From the NCBI RefSeq assembly GCF_031458095.1, contig NZ_JAVDXU010000003.1, positions 310,001 to 374,000 on the forward strand: a DNA stretch of 64,000 nt, given 5' to 3'. This DNA is from Pelomonas saccharophila_A (GTDB taxonomy: Bacteria; Pseudomonadota; Gammaproteobacteria; Burkholderiales; Burkholderiaceae_C). The position numbers and the translations under genes are program-made. The notes below the pieces were generated by a model. The model was not told the DNA's origin. It worked only from the letters and a program-made list of their open reading frames with translations, and made no database searches. Positions 42,792-51,448 of the stretch are shown in pieces (the first letter of the stretch is position 1; each line of letters starts with the position of its first letter).

Positions 42792-44271
42792 CGCCAGGCT
42801 CGCCCTCGTGCCGCACCGTCACTTCCACCGGAACGCCCGCCAATACACCGCGCAGATTCATCAGCGGCGGGCCCAGGTGCACGCCCTCGCCATCGAACCA
42901 GAGCTGGCGGATGGTGTCCTCATGCCAGCCACTGCGCTTCTTGATGACCGAGATGGCCTTGCGCACCGCGCCGTGGTGCTCATACATGCGGAACAGCACG
43001 ACGGCATCGGCCAGATAGCTGGTATCGACCGGGTTGCGCATGTTCGATCCCATCATGCCGGACTGCGTCGCCACGACGAAAGTCGCCACGCCATGGTTGT
43101 TCAGATAGGTCAGCAGCTCGTGCAGCTGGGTGACCAGCGCGCGCTCCTCGGGCATGGCGTTCAGATAGCCGTTCAAGCTGTCGATGACGACAACACTGGC
43201 GCCGTCGGTCTCGACGGAGGTGCGGACGATGTTGGCGAACTGGCTGGGCAGGACCTCGGCGGCGTCGATCTGGCGCACCTGCAGCTTGCCGGGACCTATG
43301 CCTTCCTCGGCCACCATTCCCAGGCTTGCCAGCCGGTCCAGCAACAGCTTGCGGCCTTCCTCGAAGGTGAAGATGGCGGCATGGCCGCCCCGCTTGGCCG
43401 CCATGACGGCATATTGGGCAGCGATGGTCGATTTGCCGGAGCCGGCCGGGCCGACCAGCAGCGTGGCCGTGCCGCGGTCGGTGCCGCCGCCCAGCAGTTG
43501 GTCCAGCGCGGGGACACCACTGGGCACGACGTCCCGCTGGTAGGTCGCGCCATGCTGACCGGGCCTGAGTCGCGGGAACACCTCCAGGCCGCCGCGGCGG
43601 ATCAGCAGATCCTGCTGGCCGCTGATGAAATCGCTGCCGCGGAACTTGGTGATGCGCAACTGGCGCTGCGCCGGCCCGTAGGCCGGCACGTGGCGCTCCA
43701 GCGCGATGACGCCGTGGGCGATGCTGTGCAGCTGGGTGTCGGCGCCCTCGCTGGAGCGGTCATCCAGGAACAGCACGGTGCAGCCACGGCCGACAAAGAA
43801 CTGCTTGAGCGCCAGGATCTGGCGCCGGTAGCGCAACGAAGCCTGGGCCAGCAGGCGCAGCTCGGACAGCGAGTCCAGCACCATGCGGCGCGGCTTGCAG
43901 CGCTCGACGGCCTCCAGCACCCGCCGGGTCGTCTCGCTGAGCTCGACTTCCGAGGGGTGGTACATGGTCAGGTCGGAGTCGCCGAACAGGTCACTTTCGG
44001 CCGCCACCAGTTCCACGATCTCGACGCCATCGAGCGCCCAGCCGTGCGACGCCGCCCCGGCACGCAGCTCGGCGGCCGTCTCGCCCAGGGTCACATAAAG
44101 GCAGGGCTCGCCCTCGCGCACGCCCTGCATCAGGTACTGCAGCGCCAGCGTCGTCTTGCCGGCCCCAGGCTCGCCGTCGACCAGATAGAGCTGCCCGGCA
44201 ATCAGGCCGCCATGCAGCACCTCATCCAGGCCGGGCACGCCAGTCGCTGAACGGGTTTTTCCCGCGGTCAT
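42769..44271 (-). CDS. KaiC-like double-domain RecA ATPase
   Basis: A 500-residue protein with two KaiC/RecA domains. Walker A1 is GEPGAGKTT (33-41) and Walker A2 GPAGSGKST (274-282). Paired catalytic glutamates are clear in domain 2 (FTFEEGRKL, 304-305); domain 1 has GE at the matching place (TLGET). In the region matching the KaiC phosphorylation site, DTSYLADAVVL keeps the Ser but has Tyr where the clock protein has Thr. No kaiA or kaiB is present. KaiC homologues outside cyanobacteria are often linked to histidine kinases and stress responses, which fits the 23-nt overlap with a downstream hybrid kinase gene and the stressosome genes upstream. Confidence 0.92.
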   Translation of the reverse strand: MTAGKTRSATGVPGLDEVLHGGLIAGQLYLVDGEPGAGKTTLALQYLMQGVREGEPCLYVTLGETAAELRAGAASHGWALDGVEIVELVAAESDLFGDSDLTMYHPSEVELSETTRRVLEAVERCKPRRMVLDSLSELRLLAQASLRYRRQILALKQFFVGRGCTVLFLDDRSSEGADTQLHSIAHGVIALERHVPAYGPAQRQLRITKFRGSDFISGQQDLLIRRGGLEVFPRLRPGQHGATYQRDVVPSGVPALDQLLGGGTDRGTATLLVGPAGSGKSTIAAQYAVMAAKRGGHAAIFTFEEGRKLLLDRLASLGMVAEEGIGPGKLQVRQIDAAEVLPSQFANIVRTSVETDGASVVVIDSLNGYLNAMPEERALVTQLHELLTYLNNHGVATFVVATQSGMMGSNMRNPVDTSYLADAVVLFRMYEHHGAVRKAISVIKKRSGWHEDTIRQLWFDGEGVHLGPPLMNLRGVLAGVPVEVTVRHEGEPGDDRAGRR

Positions 44272-44354
44272 CAGGTCCTCCTGTCGGGATGTGGGGCCAG
44301 GGCATCGGCAGTCCGACGCCGCTCATAAACCAGTGTATGTCGACCGGTCGGCCC

Positions 44355-44382
44355 CGCTTGTCAGCCAAGGGCGCGACAAGCG
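44355..44382. other. Hairpin between hybrid kinase and kaiC-like genes
   Basis: An 8-bp inverted repeat (CGCTTGTC / GACAAGCG, 12-nt loop) in the 122-nt gap just after the hybrid kinase stop. It could be a weak terminator or an operator before the kaiC-like gene; it has no U-tract in either direction. Confidence 0.4.
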
Positions 44383-44393
44383 CCGCCGCGGTG

Positions 44394-46382
44394 CTAGCGC
44401 ATGCCCGTGACGCGCAGGATCTGGGTCAGCAACTGCTGCGGGCGCACGGGCTTGCCCAGATGGACATCGAAGCCGGCAGCCAGCGTGCTGTCGCGATCGG
44501 TCTGGCGCGAGAAGGCGGTCAGCGCGATCGCAGGCAGCCGCGCGCCCCCGCCCTCGCGCTGGCGCAGCTCGCGGATCAGCTCGTAGCCGTCGCGGTCCGG
44601 CATGCCGATGTCGCTGATCAGCAGGTCGAAGCGGTTCACCGCCAGGCTCTGCAGCGCGGCGTCCACCGAGGCCTCGTGCTGGACCTGCACGCCCTGCTCG
44701 CCCAGGATCATGGACAGCATGGCGCCGGCCTCCAGGTCGTCCTCCACCAGCAGCACCTTCAGCCCCACCAGCGGCGTCGACGGCGCGCCCTGGGCGCCGA
44801 AGGCGCTGGCTGCGCCAAGATCGGCCGGCGAGGTCGTGCTGTGTTCCCCCGGCAGCCAGATGGCGAACTGCGCCCCCTGGGCGCGGCCGGCGCTGGCCAC
44901 CGAGACATGTCCGCCATGCGCCTCGACCAGGTTCTTCACGATGGCCAATCCCAGGCCCAGGCCACCATGCCGGCGGTTGCTGGACGCATCGCTCTGGGCG
45001 AAGCGGTCGAACACGAAGGGCAGGAAGTCCGCGGCAATGCCCTCGCCCTGGTCGGCGACGGTGAGGGCCACGCCGCCCTCCTCGACCCGCAGCGTCAGCG
45101 TGATCTCGCTGCCCGCGGGCGAGAACTTGACGGCGTTGCCCAGCAGGTTCCAAAGCACCTGCTGGATGCGGGCGTCGTCGGCGTAGATCTTGAAATCCTC
45201 CTGCTGCAGGTCCAGGCGCAGGTGATGGTTGCTGCGCTGCAGCAGGGGCTGCACGGCCGTGACGCTGGCCGCGACGATGCTGCCGGCATCCACCCAGTCG
45301 AGGTTGAGCGGCAGCTTGCCGAGATTCAGGCGCGACATGTCCAGGATGTCGGAGATGAGCCGCGCCTGGATGACGGCATTGCGCTCGATGGCGGCCAAGC
45401 CGCGTTCGAGCATCTCGGGCTGGCTGCGCTTTTGCAGCATGTGGGCCCAGTTCAGGATGACGTTCAGCGGCGTGCGCAGCTCGTGCGACAGCACGGCGAT
45501 GAGGTCGTCCTTGAGGCGGCTGTGGCGCTCGGCCGTGCCGCGTGCGCTGCGCTCCCGGTCCAGCAGCTCCTGGCGCTGCTGCGCCAGCAACAGACGCTGC
45601 GAGATGTCGGTCGCCACCAGCATCGCGATGCCGGGCTCGGTGTAGGTGGCGGCCGCCCATTCGATGGGCACGAGACGGCCATCCGGCTGCGCGAGCTGGA
45701 ACTCGGCGTGCGCGCTTTCGGTGGACAGGCCGCTCACGAAGGCCGCCGCGGCGCCGGCGTCGGCCGCGGCGACGAAATCCTGCAGCACCCGCCCCGTCAC
45801 CTCCGCCTGCGTGCGGCCCAGCAGGGCGAGCATGGCCGGGTTCACGTCCAGCAGCCTGCCGTCCAGCGTGTCCAGCAGGCCGATGCCGCTCGGCGCCCCC
45901 TCAAAGGCGGCGCGGAACTTGGCCTCGCTGTGGCGCATCGCGTCCTCGGCTTCGCGCGTGCGCACCAGGGCTTGGATGGTCGAGACGATGACGGCCGGCT
46001 CGACCGGATGCGTCAGGTAGGCGTCGGCGCCGGAATCCAGGCCACGCACCTTGTCCTCGTCGGTCAGATAGGCCGCGGTGAGGTGGATCACGGGCAGCTT
46101 GAAGGTGGTGGGCTGGCGGCGCAAACGGCGGCAGACTTCCAGGCCGTCGATGTCGGGCAGGTGGATGTCCAGCACGACGGCCGACAGGCTCTCGTCGGCC
46201 AGGGCCAGCGCTTCCATGCCGCTGGCGGCCTCGACGACGGGAAAGCCGGCCGCTTGCAGCTGGCGCACGGTGGCGTAGCGCCCGACCGGGTCGTCGTTGA
46301 CCACCAGCACGCGATGGCGCGAGCGATCCAGCTTGCGCGGATCGGCGACGACGGGGGCGTCAGGCAAAAGCGGCCCGCTCAT
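44394..46382 (-). CDS. Hybrid histidine kinase (REC-PAS-HisKA-HATPase-REC)
   Basis: A 662-residue soluble kinase. An N-terminal receiver (about 24-140, VVNDDPVG, Asp72 in VVLDIHLPDIDG), a PAS domain (about 155-270), the DHp box (IAVLSHELRTPLNVILNWAHML), the ATPase domain with VADQGEGIAADFLP and GGLGLGLAI, and a C-terminal receiver (about 540-660, VEDDLEAGAM, ISDIGMPDRDG) are all visible. It starts 2 nt after the stop of the smaller kinase and so belongs to the rsbRST unit. It could act as phosphorelay output of the stressosome. Confidence 0.93.
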   Translation of the reverse strand: MSGPLLPDAPVVADPRKLDRSRHRVLVVNDDPVGRYATVRQLQAAGFPVVEAASGMEALALADESLSAVVLDIHLPDIDGLEVCRRLRRQPTTFKLPVIHLTAAYLTDEDKVRGLDSGADAYLTHPVEPAVIVSTIQALVRTREAEDAMRHSEAKFRAAFEGAPSGIGLLDTLDGRLLDVNPAMLALLGRTQAEVTGRVLQDFVAAADAGAAAAFVSGLSTESAHAEFQLAQPDGRLVPIEWAAATYTEPGIAMLVATDISQRLLLAQQRQELLDRERSARGTAERHSRLKDDLIAVLSHELRTPLNVILNWAHMLQKRSQPEMLERGLAAIERNAVIQARLISDILDMSRLNLGKLPLNLDWVDAGSIVAASVTAVQPLLQRSNHHLRLDLQQEDFKIYADDARIQQVLWNLLGNAVKFSPAGSEITLTLRVEEGGVALTVADQGEGIAADFLPFVFDRFAQSDASSNRRHGGLGLGLAIVKNLVEAHGGHVSVASAGRAQGAQFAIWLPGEHSTTSPADLGAASAFGAQGAPSTPLVGLKVLLVEDDLEAGAMLSMILGEQGVQVQHEASVDAALQSLAVNRFDLLISDIGMPDRDGYELIRELRQREGGGARLPAIALTAFSRQTDRDSTLAAGFDVHLGKPVRPQQLLTQILRVTGMR

Positions 46383-46384
46383 GA

Positions 46385-47257
46385 TCAGCCCGCTGCCTCC
46401 GGCCCCTCGGCCAGCCTCAGCGGTACGGTGACGGAGAAGATCGAGCCGCTGCCGGTCGCGCTCTGCAGGGCGATGCTGCCGCCCAGCAGCTCGGCCAGGC
46501 GCTTGCTCAACGACAGTCCCAGGCCGGTGCCGCGCAGGCGTTTCTGGGCCGGCGAGTCGAGCTGGGAGAAGTCCTGGAAGATGGCCGAATGGAACTCGGC
46601 CGCGATGCCCATGCCGGTGTCTGCGACCGAGAAGGTCATGACCTCGCCCAGCTGCACCGCCGACACGCGGATCTCGCCCTTGGCGGTGAACTTCAGCGCG
46701 TTGGAGATGAAGTTGCGCAGGATCTGCGACAGCTTGCCGTTGTCGGTGAACAGCTGCGTGGCGCCCTGGGGTTCCTCGAAGATCAGCTGCACGTCGGGGT
46801 TGACCAGCACCGGCTTGAACATGCCGCGCAGGGCGGCGAACAGATCGACCAGCTCGAACCAGGCCGGCGACACGTCGATGCGCCCGGCCTCGACCTTGGC
46901 CAGGTCCAGCAGGTCGTTGACCATCTCGGCGAACTCCTCCGACGTGGTGCGGATGAAGTTGATCTGGCGCTCCTGCTCGACGGTCAGCGGCCCGTCGACA
47001 CGGTCCAGCAGCAGGCGTGTCAGGCTGCGGATGGACGAGATCGGCGTGCGGAACTCATGGCTCATATAGGCCAGGAAGCGGCTCTTCAGCTCGGTCGCCT
47101 GGCGCAGTTGCTGGGCCTGCGTGTCCAGCTCGGCATACAGGGCCAGCACGCCGCCGTTGGTCTCGTCGAGCTCCTGCTGCAGCAGGATCACCTGCTGGCG
47201 CGCCTCATCCAGGGCCGCCTGCAAGGCAGTGACGTTGTCCGTGGGTCGTGCCTGCAT
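46385..47257 (-). CDS. Histidine kinase of the stressosome cluster
   Basis: A 290-residue soluble kinase: an N-terminal coiled coil (about 8-58, LQAALDEARQQVILLQQELDETN and on) instead of a sensor domain, a DHp box with His67 (FLAYMSHEFRTPISSI), and an ATPase domain with VADTGMGIAAEF and LRGTGLGLSLS. It lacks its own receiver and likely passes phosphate to the hybrid kinase encoded immediately downstream. It follows the SpoIIE-type phosphatase gene by 15 nt. Confidence 0.92.
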   Translation of the reverse strand: MQARPTDNVTALQAALDEARQQVILLQQELDETNGGVLALYAELDTQAQQLRQATELKSRFLAYMSHEFRTPISSIRSLTRLLLDRVDGPLTVEQERQINFIRTTSEEFAEMVNDLLDLAKVEAGRIDVSPAWFELVDLFAALRGMFKPVLVNPDVQLIFEEPQGATQLFTDNGKLSQILRNFISNALKFTAKGEIRVSAVQLGEVMTFSVADTGMGIAAEFHSAIFQDFSQLDSPAQKRLRGTGLGLSLSKRLAELLGGSIALQSATGSGSIFSVTVPLRLAEGPEAAG

Positions 47258-47272
47258 ACCAGGGTCTTGCCT

Positions 47273-48265
47273 TCAGTGTCTGCGGACGACGACGACGGTG
47301 GCGTCGTCATGGCCGCGGCAGTAGTCGCGGATGATCCAGCCCGCGATCACCATCGGCCCGCAGGCCATCAGGCCGGCCGCATCGGCCAGGTTCCAGCGCG
47401 ACACGATGCCGTCGGTGAACAGCACGAGGATGGCGTGCTCGGGCCAGTCATAGGCCACGTCGCGCAAGCTGCGGATCTGCAGCCCCAGCGTGCCGGGCTG
47501 GGACATCAGGCCGCGGTCGCTGATGCCGTTGATCAGCCGGCCGGAGACATTGCCCGCGCCGGCAAACAGCAGCCGATCCAGCGAGCGCTCGATGGCGACG
47601 ACGGCGACGGCCGCGCCGCGCGTGCTGCGCATGCTGGGGTGGGCATCCTCCAGCACGGCGGCAGGCGCAGCGGACGCGCAGCGGCGGAACAGCTGCAGCG
47701 CCAGGTCGGCGGCCTCGGCAGCATCGGGGCCGTGGCCCAGGCCGTCGGCCATCAGCAGCAGGGTGCGGCCCTCCTTCAGGCACAGGCCCCAGCTGTCGCC
47801 GGAGACGCGCTCCCCGGGCGCGGGCAGGCCGATGCCGGCCACGGTCAAGTCGGTGGCGGGCGCGGCCGCAGTCGTCGTCGCAGCCTCGAAGCGTGCGGCG
47901 ATGACGGCACCGCGCTGCGGCTGCGAAAAGGCCGAGAAGCGATTGGCGATGCGCTTCACGGCGCCCAGCCCCGTCCCCGCGGAGCCCGCGGTGGAAAAGC
48001 CGTCCTGCAGGCAGCGCTCGACGTCCATGCCGGGCCCGTTGTCGAGCGACACCACCTCGATGGCCGTATCGCCGTCCAGACCCAGCAGCAGCGCACCGCC
48101 GCCGGCATGGCGGACAAGATTGGTGCCGAGCTCGGTGACACCCAGGGCCAGCCGGCCTGCGGCCGACTCGCCGAAGCCGAGTTCCGTCGCCAGCAACTGG
48201 GCCGCGCGGCGCGCCTCGCCGACCTGGCTCGCATCCGCGATGGCAAAACGTTGGAAGGGGCGCAT
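47273..48265 (-). CDS. ATP-binding SpoIIE-family phosphatase (RsbT/RsbX-like fusion)
   Basis: A 330-residue protein joining an HATPase_c domain of the RsbW/RsbT type (about 5-130, ALGVTELGTNLVRHA and SLDNGPGMD) to a PP2C/SpoIIE domain (about 140-330) with LLMADGLGHGPDA, FTDGIVSRW and the terminal DDATVVVV metal ligands. In stressosome clusters such a protein (RsbX-like) resets the system by dephosphorylating RsbR and RsbS; the kinase half suggests a second, phosphorylating activity. It lies 6 nt after rsbT. Confidence 0.9.
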   Translation of the reverse strand: MRPFQRFAIADASQVGEARRAAQLLATELGFGESAAGRLALGVTELGTNLVRHAGGGALLLGLDGDTAIEVVSLDNGPGMDVERCLQDGFSTAGSAGTGLGAVKRIANRFSAFSQPQRGAVIAARFEAATTTAAAPATDLTVAGIGLPAPGERVSGDSWGLCLKEGRTLLLMADGLGHGPDAAEAADLALQLFRRCASAAPAAVLEDAHPSMRSTRGAAVAVVAIERSLDRLLFAGAGNVSGRLINGISDRGLMSQPGTLGLQIRSLRDVAYDWPEHAILVLFTDGIVSRWNLADAAGLMACGPMVIAGWIIRDYCRGHDDATVVVVRRH

Positions 48266-48271
48266 GCCGGC

Positions 48272-48685
48272 CTACTTCCAGCGCGTGATGGTCACGCGGG
48301 TGCCCTTGCCCACGGTCGACACCAGCTCGAACTCGTTGACGAGCCGCTTGCTGCCCGACAGGCCCTTGCCCAGCCCGCCGCCAGACGTCCAGCCGTCCTT
48401 CATGGCCAGGTCCAGGTCGGGAATACCAGGGCCCTGGTCGACGAAGGACAGCGTCAGCCCCGCGCGGATGCCTTCCCGGTGCAGCTGCCATTGCATGTCG
48501 CCACCGCCGCCGTAGATCAGGGTGTTGCGCGACAGCTCGCTGGCCGCCGTGATCATCTTGGTCTGGTCGACCAGGGAAAAGCTCAACTGCTGGGTGAGCT
48601 TGCGCACCAGTTGCCGGCTGGTGACGACATCGTGCTCGGTGCGTATGGGCACGCTGCCCTCATTGCCCGCTGGATTCGTCGTCAT
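48272..48685 (-). CDS. rsbT: RsbT serine/threonine kinase, stressosome switch protein
   Basis: A 137-residue GHKL-type kinase: ITAASELSRNTLIYGGGGDM (N box) and VDQGPGIPDLDLAMKDGWTSGGGLGKGLSGSKRLV (G boxes). In Bacillus RsbT is held by RsbR/RsbS and, once stressed, phosphorylates them and is released to activate a partner. The ATG at 48685 lies inside rsbS (26-nt overlap). The partner RsbU is absent here, so the released RsbT may act on the next gene's product or the kinases. Confidence 0.93.
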   Translation of the reverse strand: MTTNPAGNEGSVPIRTEHDVVTSRQLVRKLTQQLSFSLVDQTKMITAASELSRNTLIYGGGGDMQWQLHREGIRAGLTLSFVDQGPGIPDLDLAMKDGWTSGGGLGKGLSGSKRLVNEFELVSTVGKGTRVTITRWK

Positions 48686-49049
48686 GTAACTGTTCCCCGC
48701 TTGCTTGGAGCAGCAGTTCCATGCCGCGCTCGACGTTGAGCGCCGTGCGGACGCCATCCAGGGACAGCCCGAGCTCGACCAGCGTGATCGCGACGGCGGG
48801 CTGCATGCCCACGACCACCGAGTTCGCACCCAGCACGTGGGCGATGCTGGAGATGCTGGCCAGCATGCGCCCGATGAAGGAGTCGACGATCTCCAGCGCG
48901 GAAATGTCGATCAGCACGCCGGTGGCGCCGCTGCGCTCGATCCTGGCGGCCAGGTCGTCCTGCAGCGCCAGGGCGGTCTGGTCCATCAGGTCGACCTGGA
49001 TGGTGACCAGCAGCAGCCCGCCGATCTGGAGGATGGGGATGCGTTGCAT
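48660..49049 (-). CDS. rsbS: RsbS STAS-domain stressosome scaffold
   Basis: A 129-residue single STAS domain: PILQIGGLLLVTIQVDLMD, then LIDISALEIVDSFIGRML, with Ser57 at the position equivalent to the RsbT-phosphorylated serine of Bacillus RsbS. It forms the stressosome core with RsbR and binds RsbT. It begins 1 nt after the rsbR stop and overlaps rsbT. Confidence 0.93.
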   Translation of the reverse strand: MQRIPILQIGGLLLVTIQVDLMDQTALALQDDLAARIERSGATGVLIDISALEIVDSFIGRMLASISSIAHVLGANSVVVGMQPAVAITLVELGLSLDGVRTALNVERGMELLLQASGEQLHDDESSGQ

Positions 49050-49050
49050 C

Positions 49051-49923
49051 TCACTGCGCCGTGGCGGCGGCCACCGGCTTGACGCGGTTGATCACGAAGC
49101 CCGCGCGCTTGAGCGCCACCGACAGCGCGTCGGCCAAGGTGGCCTTGGTGATGACGCCGGCCAGGTCGATGCCCAGGTGCACGATGGTCTGGGCGATCTG
49201 CGGGCGGATGCCGCTGATGATGCACTCGGCGCCCATCAGGCGGATGGCGGTCACCGTCTTCAGCAGATGCTGGGCCACCAGCGTGTCCACCGTGGGCACG
49301 CCGGTGATGTCGATGATGGCGATGGTGGAGCCGGTGTCGACGATGCGCTGCAGCAGCGCCTCCATGACGAGCTGGGTGCGGCCGCTGTCCAGCGTGCCTA
49401 TCATCGGCGCGGCCAGCACGCCGTCCCACAGCTTGATGACCGGTGTCGACAGTTCCAGCAGCTCCTGTTGCTGGCGGGCGATGATCTCCTCGCGGGTGCG
49501 CTGGTAGCTCGTCACCGTGAACTGGGCCATGGTGTCGATCAGCGTCGACACTTCCCAGACGGCATTCACCAGCCCGTCGGACTCGTTGGCGAGGGTGTGC
49601 TGCAGGCCGGAAAAGACCGGTTTCTTCAGCGCCAGCACGAAGCGGCTGGTGTCGGCCGCCGAGGCCCCCTGGGCGGCGCGCGAGCGCGACACCGCGGCGA
49701 GGAACTCACGCACCTTCTCCCAGGCCGGATCATCGAACTGGTCGAAGCCGCCGTTGGCGCGCACGCCGGCGACAAAGGCATCCAGCAACTGCTCGGTGCC
49801 CTGGCTGTCGGTGCCAAGGCCACGACCGCCAGTGGTGGTGGCCAACTCGGCTCGCCAGCCGGCGAGGATCTGGTCGCGATGCTGCGACAGCAGCGACTCG
49901 ACGGCCGCGGCGTTTTTCTTCAT
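49051..49923 (-). CDS. rsbR: RsbR stressosome sensor-scaffold protein
   Basis: A 290-residue protein with a helical N-terminal sensory domain (about 1-150, LLSQHRDQILAGWRAEL, then ALKKPVFSGLQ) and a C-terminal STAS domain (about 165-285) with LSTPVIKLWDGVLAAPMIGTLDS and IDITGVPTVDTLVAQHLL, whose Thr residues match RsbT phosphorylation sites of RsbR. The ATG at 49923 is preferred over an ATG at 49962 because GAGGAA lies just upstream. It heads the rsbR-rsbS-rsbT-phosphatase-kinase-hybrid kinase operon. The signal it senses is unknown. Confidence 0.92.
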   Translation of the reverse strand: MKKNAAAVESLLSQHRDQILAGWRAELATTTGGRGLGTDSQGTEQLLDAFVAGVRANGGFDQFDDPAWEKVREFLAAVSRSRAAQGASAADTSRFVLALKKPVFSGLQHTLANESDGLVNAVWEVSTLIDTMAQFTVTSYQRTREEIIARQQQELLELSTPVIKLWDGVLAAPMIGTLDSGRTQLVMEALLQRIVDTGSTIAIIDITGVPTVDTLVAQHLLKTVTAIRLMGAECIISGIRPQIAQTIVHLGIDLAGVITKATLADALSVALKRAGFVINRVKPVAAATAQ

Positions 49924-50016
49924 GGGTTCCTCGCATGACAAAAGGTGACCACCATTGGTCATGCGCGGGTCCGATGCCAGGCGCCGGCCATGCTAGCCCG
50001 CCGGGCCGGCCTTCCC

Positions 50017-50076
50017 TGTCAGACAAGGCGCCGAAACCTGTTCCCGGTCGCACGGTGATGACGCCGGTGTCAGACA
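50017..50076. promoter_or_regulatory. Pair of TGTCAGACA repeats upstream of rsbR
   Basis: TGTCAGACA occurs at 50017-50025 and 50068-50076, each nearly self-complementary and 51 nt apart, close to five helical turns. They lie 94 and 145 nt before rsbR in the 486-nt gap (49924-50409) between the divergent rsbR and protease-cyclase operons. They may be operators. The rest of the gap shows no gene or clear promoter. Confidence 0.35.
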
Positions 50077-50409
50077 ACGCGAGATCCGGCAGGCAAGCCA
50101 CCTCGGCCGCCTCGCTGGCATCTACACTGCAACATCTGCCGCGCGTCTGCTCACTGCCGCGGCAGCCCCAGCAGACCGGGCGCCACGCACCACCTCCGCG
50201 TTCCCATGCTCGCCGGCTTCCGCCGTCGGCTTCGGTTGTCATCTGCTTGCAGCGGCGAGCCCCACTTCCACCTCGAAGCCCGCTTCGAGTCGCCCCTTCC
50301 GGCACCGCGGCCCGCCCGCCTGGGCGCACCAACGCCGCCCTGCCCCCTTGATGACCTGCATGACAGGCCCGCCGCACGCGGCGACCGCTGCCACGCGCTG
50401 GAGAAGCTG

Positions 50410-50655
50410 ATGAAGACAGCCCCGAATACCCCCGACACGAGACGCGACGCCCTGCGCGATGGATTGCTCGCCACCGTCGACCTGCTCAAGCGCCGCCGCG
50501 CCGCGGAGATCGCCGAGACGGCCATCGACGGATACGTCGCCCTGCACTGGCTCGAATGGCATGGCGGCTCGCTGCGCCTGACGACGACGGGCGAGAACAT
50601 GTGCAAGCACCTGACCTCGCAACTGGACCGCGCCACGCCGCGTCCGGCGTATTGA
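50410..50655 (+). CDS. Small hypothetical protein
   Basis: An 81-residue protein beginning MKTAPNTPDTRRDALRDGLL, with a basic helix (DLLKRRRAAEIAETAIDGYVALHWLEW) and a short wing-like strand (GGSLRLTTTGENM). The helix-helix-strand order hints at a small winged helix-turn-helix, but no family is recognised. CTGGAGAAGCTG before the ATG supplies a ribosome binding site. It precedes the trypsin-like protease gene by 19 nt and diverges from rsbR. Confidence 0.65.
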   Translation: MKTAPNTPDTRRDALRDGLLATVDLLKRRRAAEIAETAIDGYVALHWLEWHGGSLRLTTTGENMCKHLTSQLDRATPRPAY

Positions 50656-50674
50656 AGCGCCGGCTGGCCGCCCG

Positions 50675-51448
50675 ATGCCCGCGCCCGATCCGTTGCTGCT
50701 TGCCATCGTGCGCATCGGCACCTTCGCCGGCAAACGCGCGTTGACCGGCGCCAGTGGCTTCTTCTTCCGGCGCGAACAGCGCCTGTATCTGGTCACGAGC
50801 CGCCACGTCTTCATCGACGAGGAGGCCGACCACCATCCCGACCGCGTCGAGCTGGAACTGCACGCCGACGCCGGCAACCTGGCCGATGCCATCGTGCTGT
50901 CGGCCCTGCTCTACCGCGACGGCCGCGCCAATTGGCGCCAGGGCCGCGACGACGCCGGCGGCATTGATGTCGCAGTGCTGGAGATCGATGTCGCCGCCCT
51001 GCCCGGCAGCGTCCAGCTGACGGCCTTCACGCTGGAAAGCCTGCCCGGCAAGAGCGATGAGGTGCCGCTGGGCCAGGCCGTGCTGATCCCCGGTTTCCCG
51101 CTCGGCTTTCACGACGACCTGCACCACCTGCCCGTCGTGCGCCACGGCGCCATCGCCTCGCCCTATGGCTGGCGCTTCCAGGGCCAGGGCTGGTTCCTGA
51201 CCGATGCACGCACCCATCGCGGCATCAGCGGCGCGCCGGTGGTCATGCGGGCGCCGGGCCGCAAGCCCCTGCCCTGGCTGCTGGTGGGCATCCATTCGAC
51301 GCGCTTTGACATCGGCAACCGCGACCTCGCGGCCGACGAGTCCCTGGGCCTGAACGCAGCCTGGTATCCCGACATCCTCGCCACCCTCACCGATCCCTCA
51401 CCACGCCGCGAGCCGGCGTCCAGACCGGCGGCGAAGGCCGCGCCATGA
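50675..51448 (+). CDS. Trypsin-like serine protease without signal peptide
   Basis: A 257-residue chymotrypsin-fold protease. The triad candidates are His in LVTSRHVF (about 43), Asp in GGIDVAVLEID (about 91) and Ser in THRGISGAPVV (about 188, G-x-S-G-x-P). No signal peptide or membrane segment is seen, so it may act in the cytoplasm, unusual for HtrA-like enzymes, and there is no PDZ domain. Its stop overlaps the diguanylate cyclase start (ATGA). Confidence 0.85.
   Translation: MPAPDPLLLAIVRIGTFAGKRALTGASGFFFRREQRLYLVTSRHVFIDEEADHHPDRVELELHADAGNLADAIVLSALLYRDGRANWRQGRDDAGGIDVAVLEIDVAALPGSVQLTAFTLESLPGKSDEVPLGQAVLIPGFPLGFHDDLHHLPVVRHGAIASPYGWRFQGQGWFLTDARTHRGISGAPVVMRAPGRKPLPWLLVGIHSTRFDIGNRDLAADESLGLNAAWYPDILATLTDPSPRREPASRPAAKAAP

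Noticed and set aside
42769..44271. A circadian clock locus
   Set aside because: Only a KaiC homologue is present. There is no kaiA or kaiB and only part of the phosphorylation site is kept.
49924..50409. Sigma-54-type promoter upstream of rsbR
   Set aside because: A TGGCAT hexamer occurs on the minus strand but the TTGC element at the required spacing is missing.
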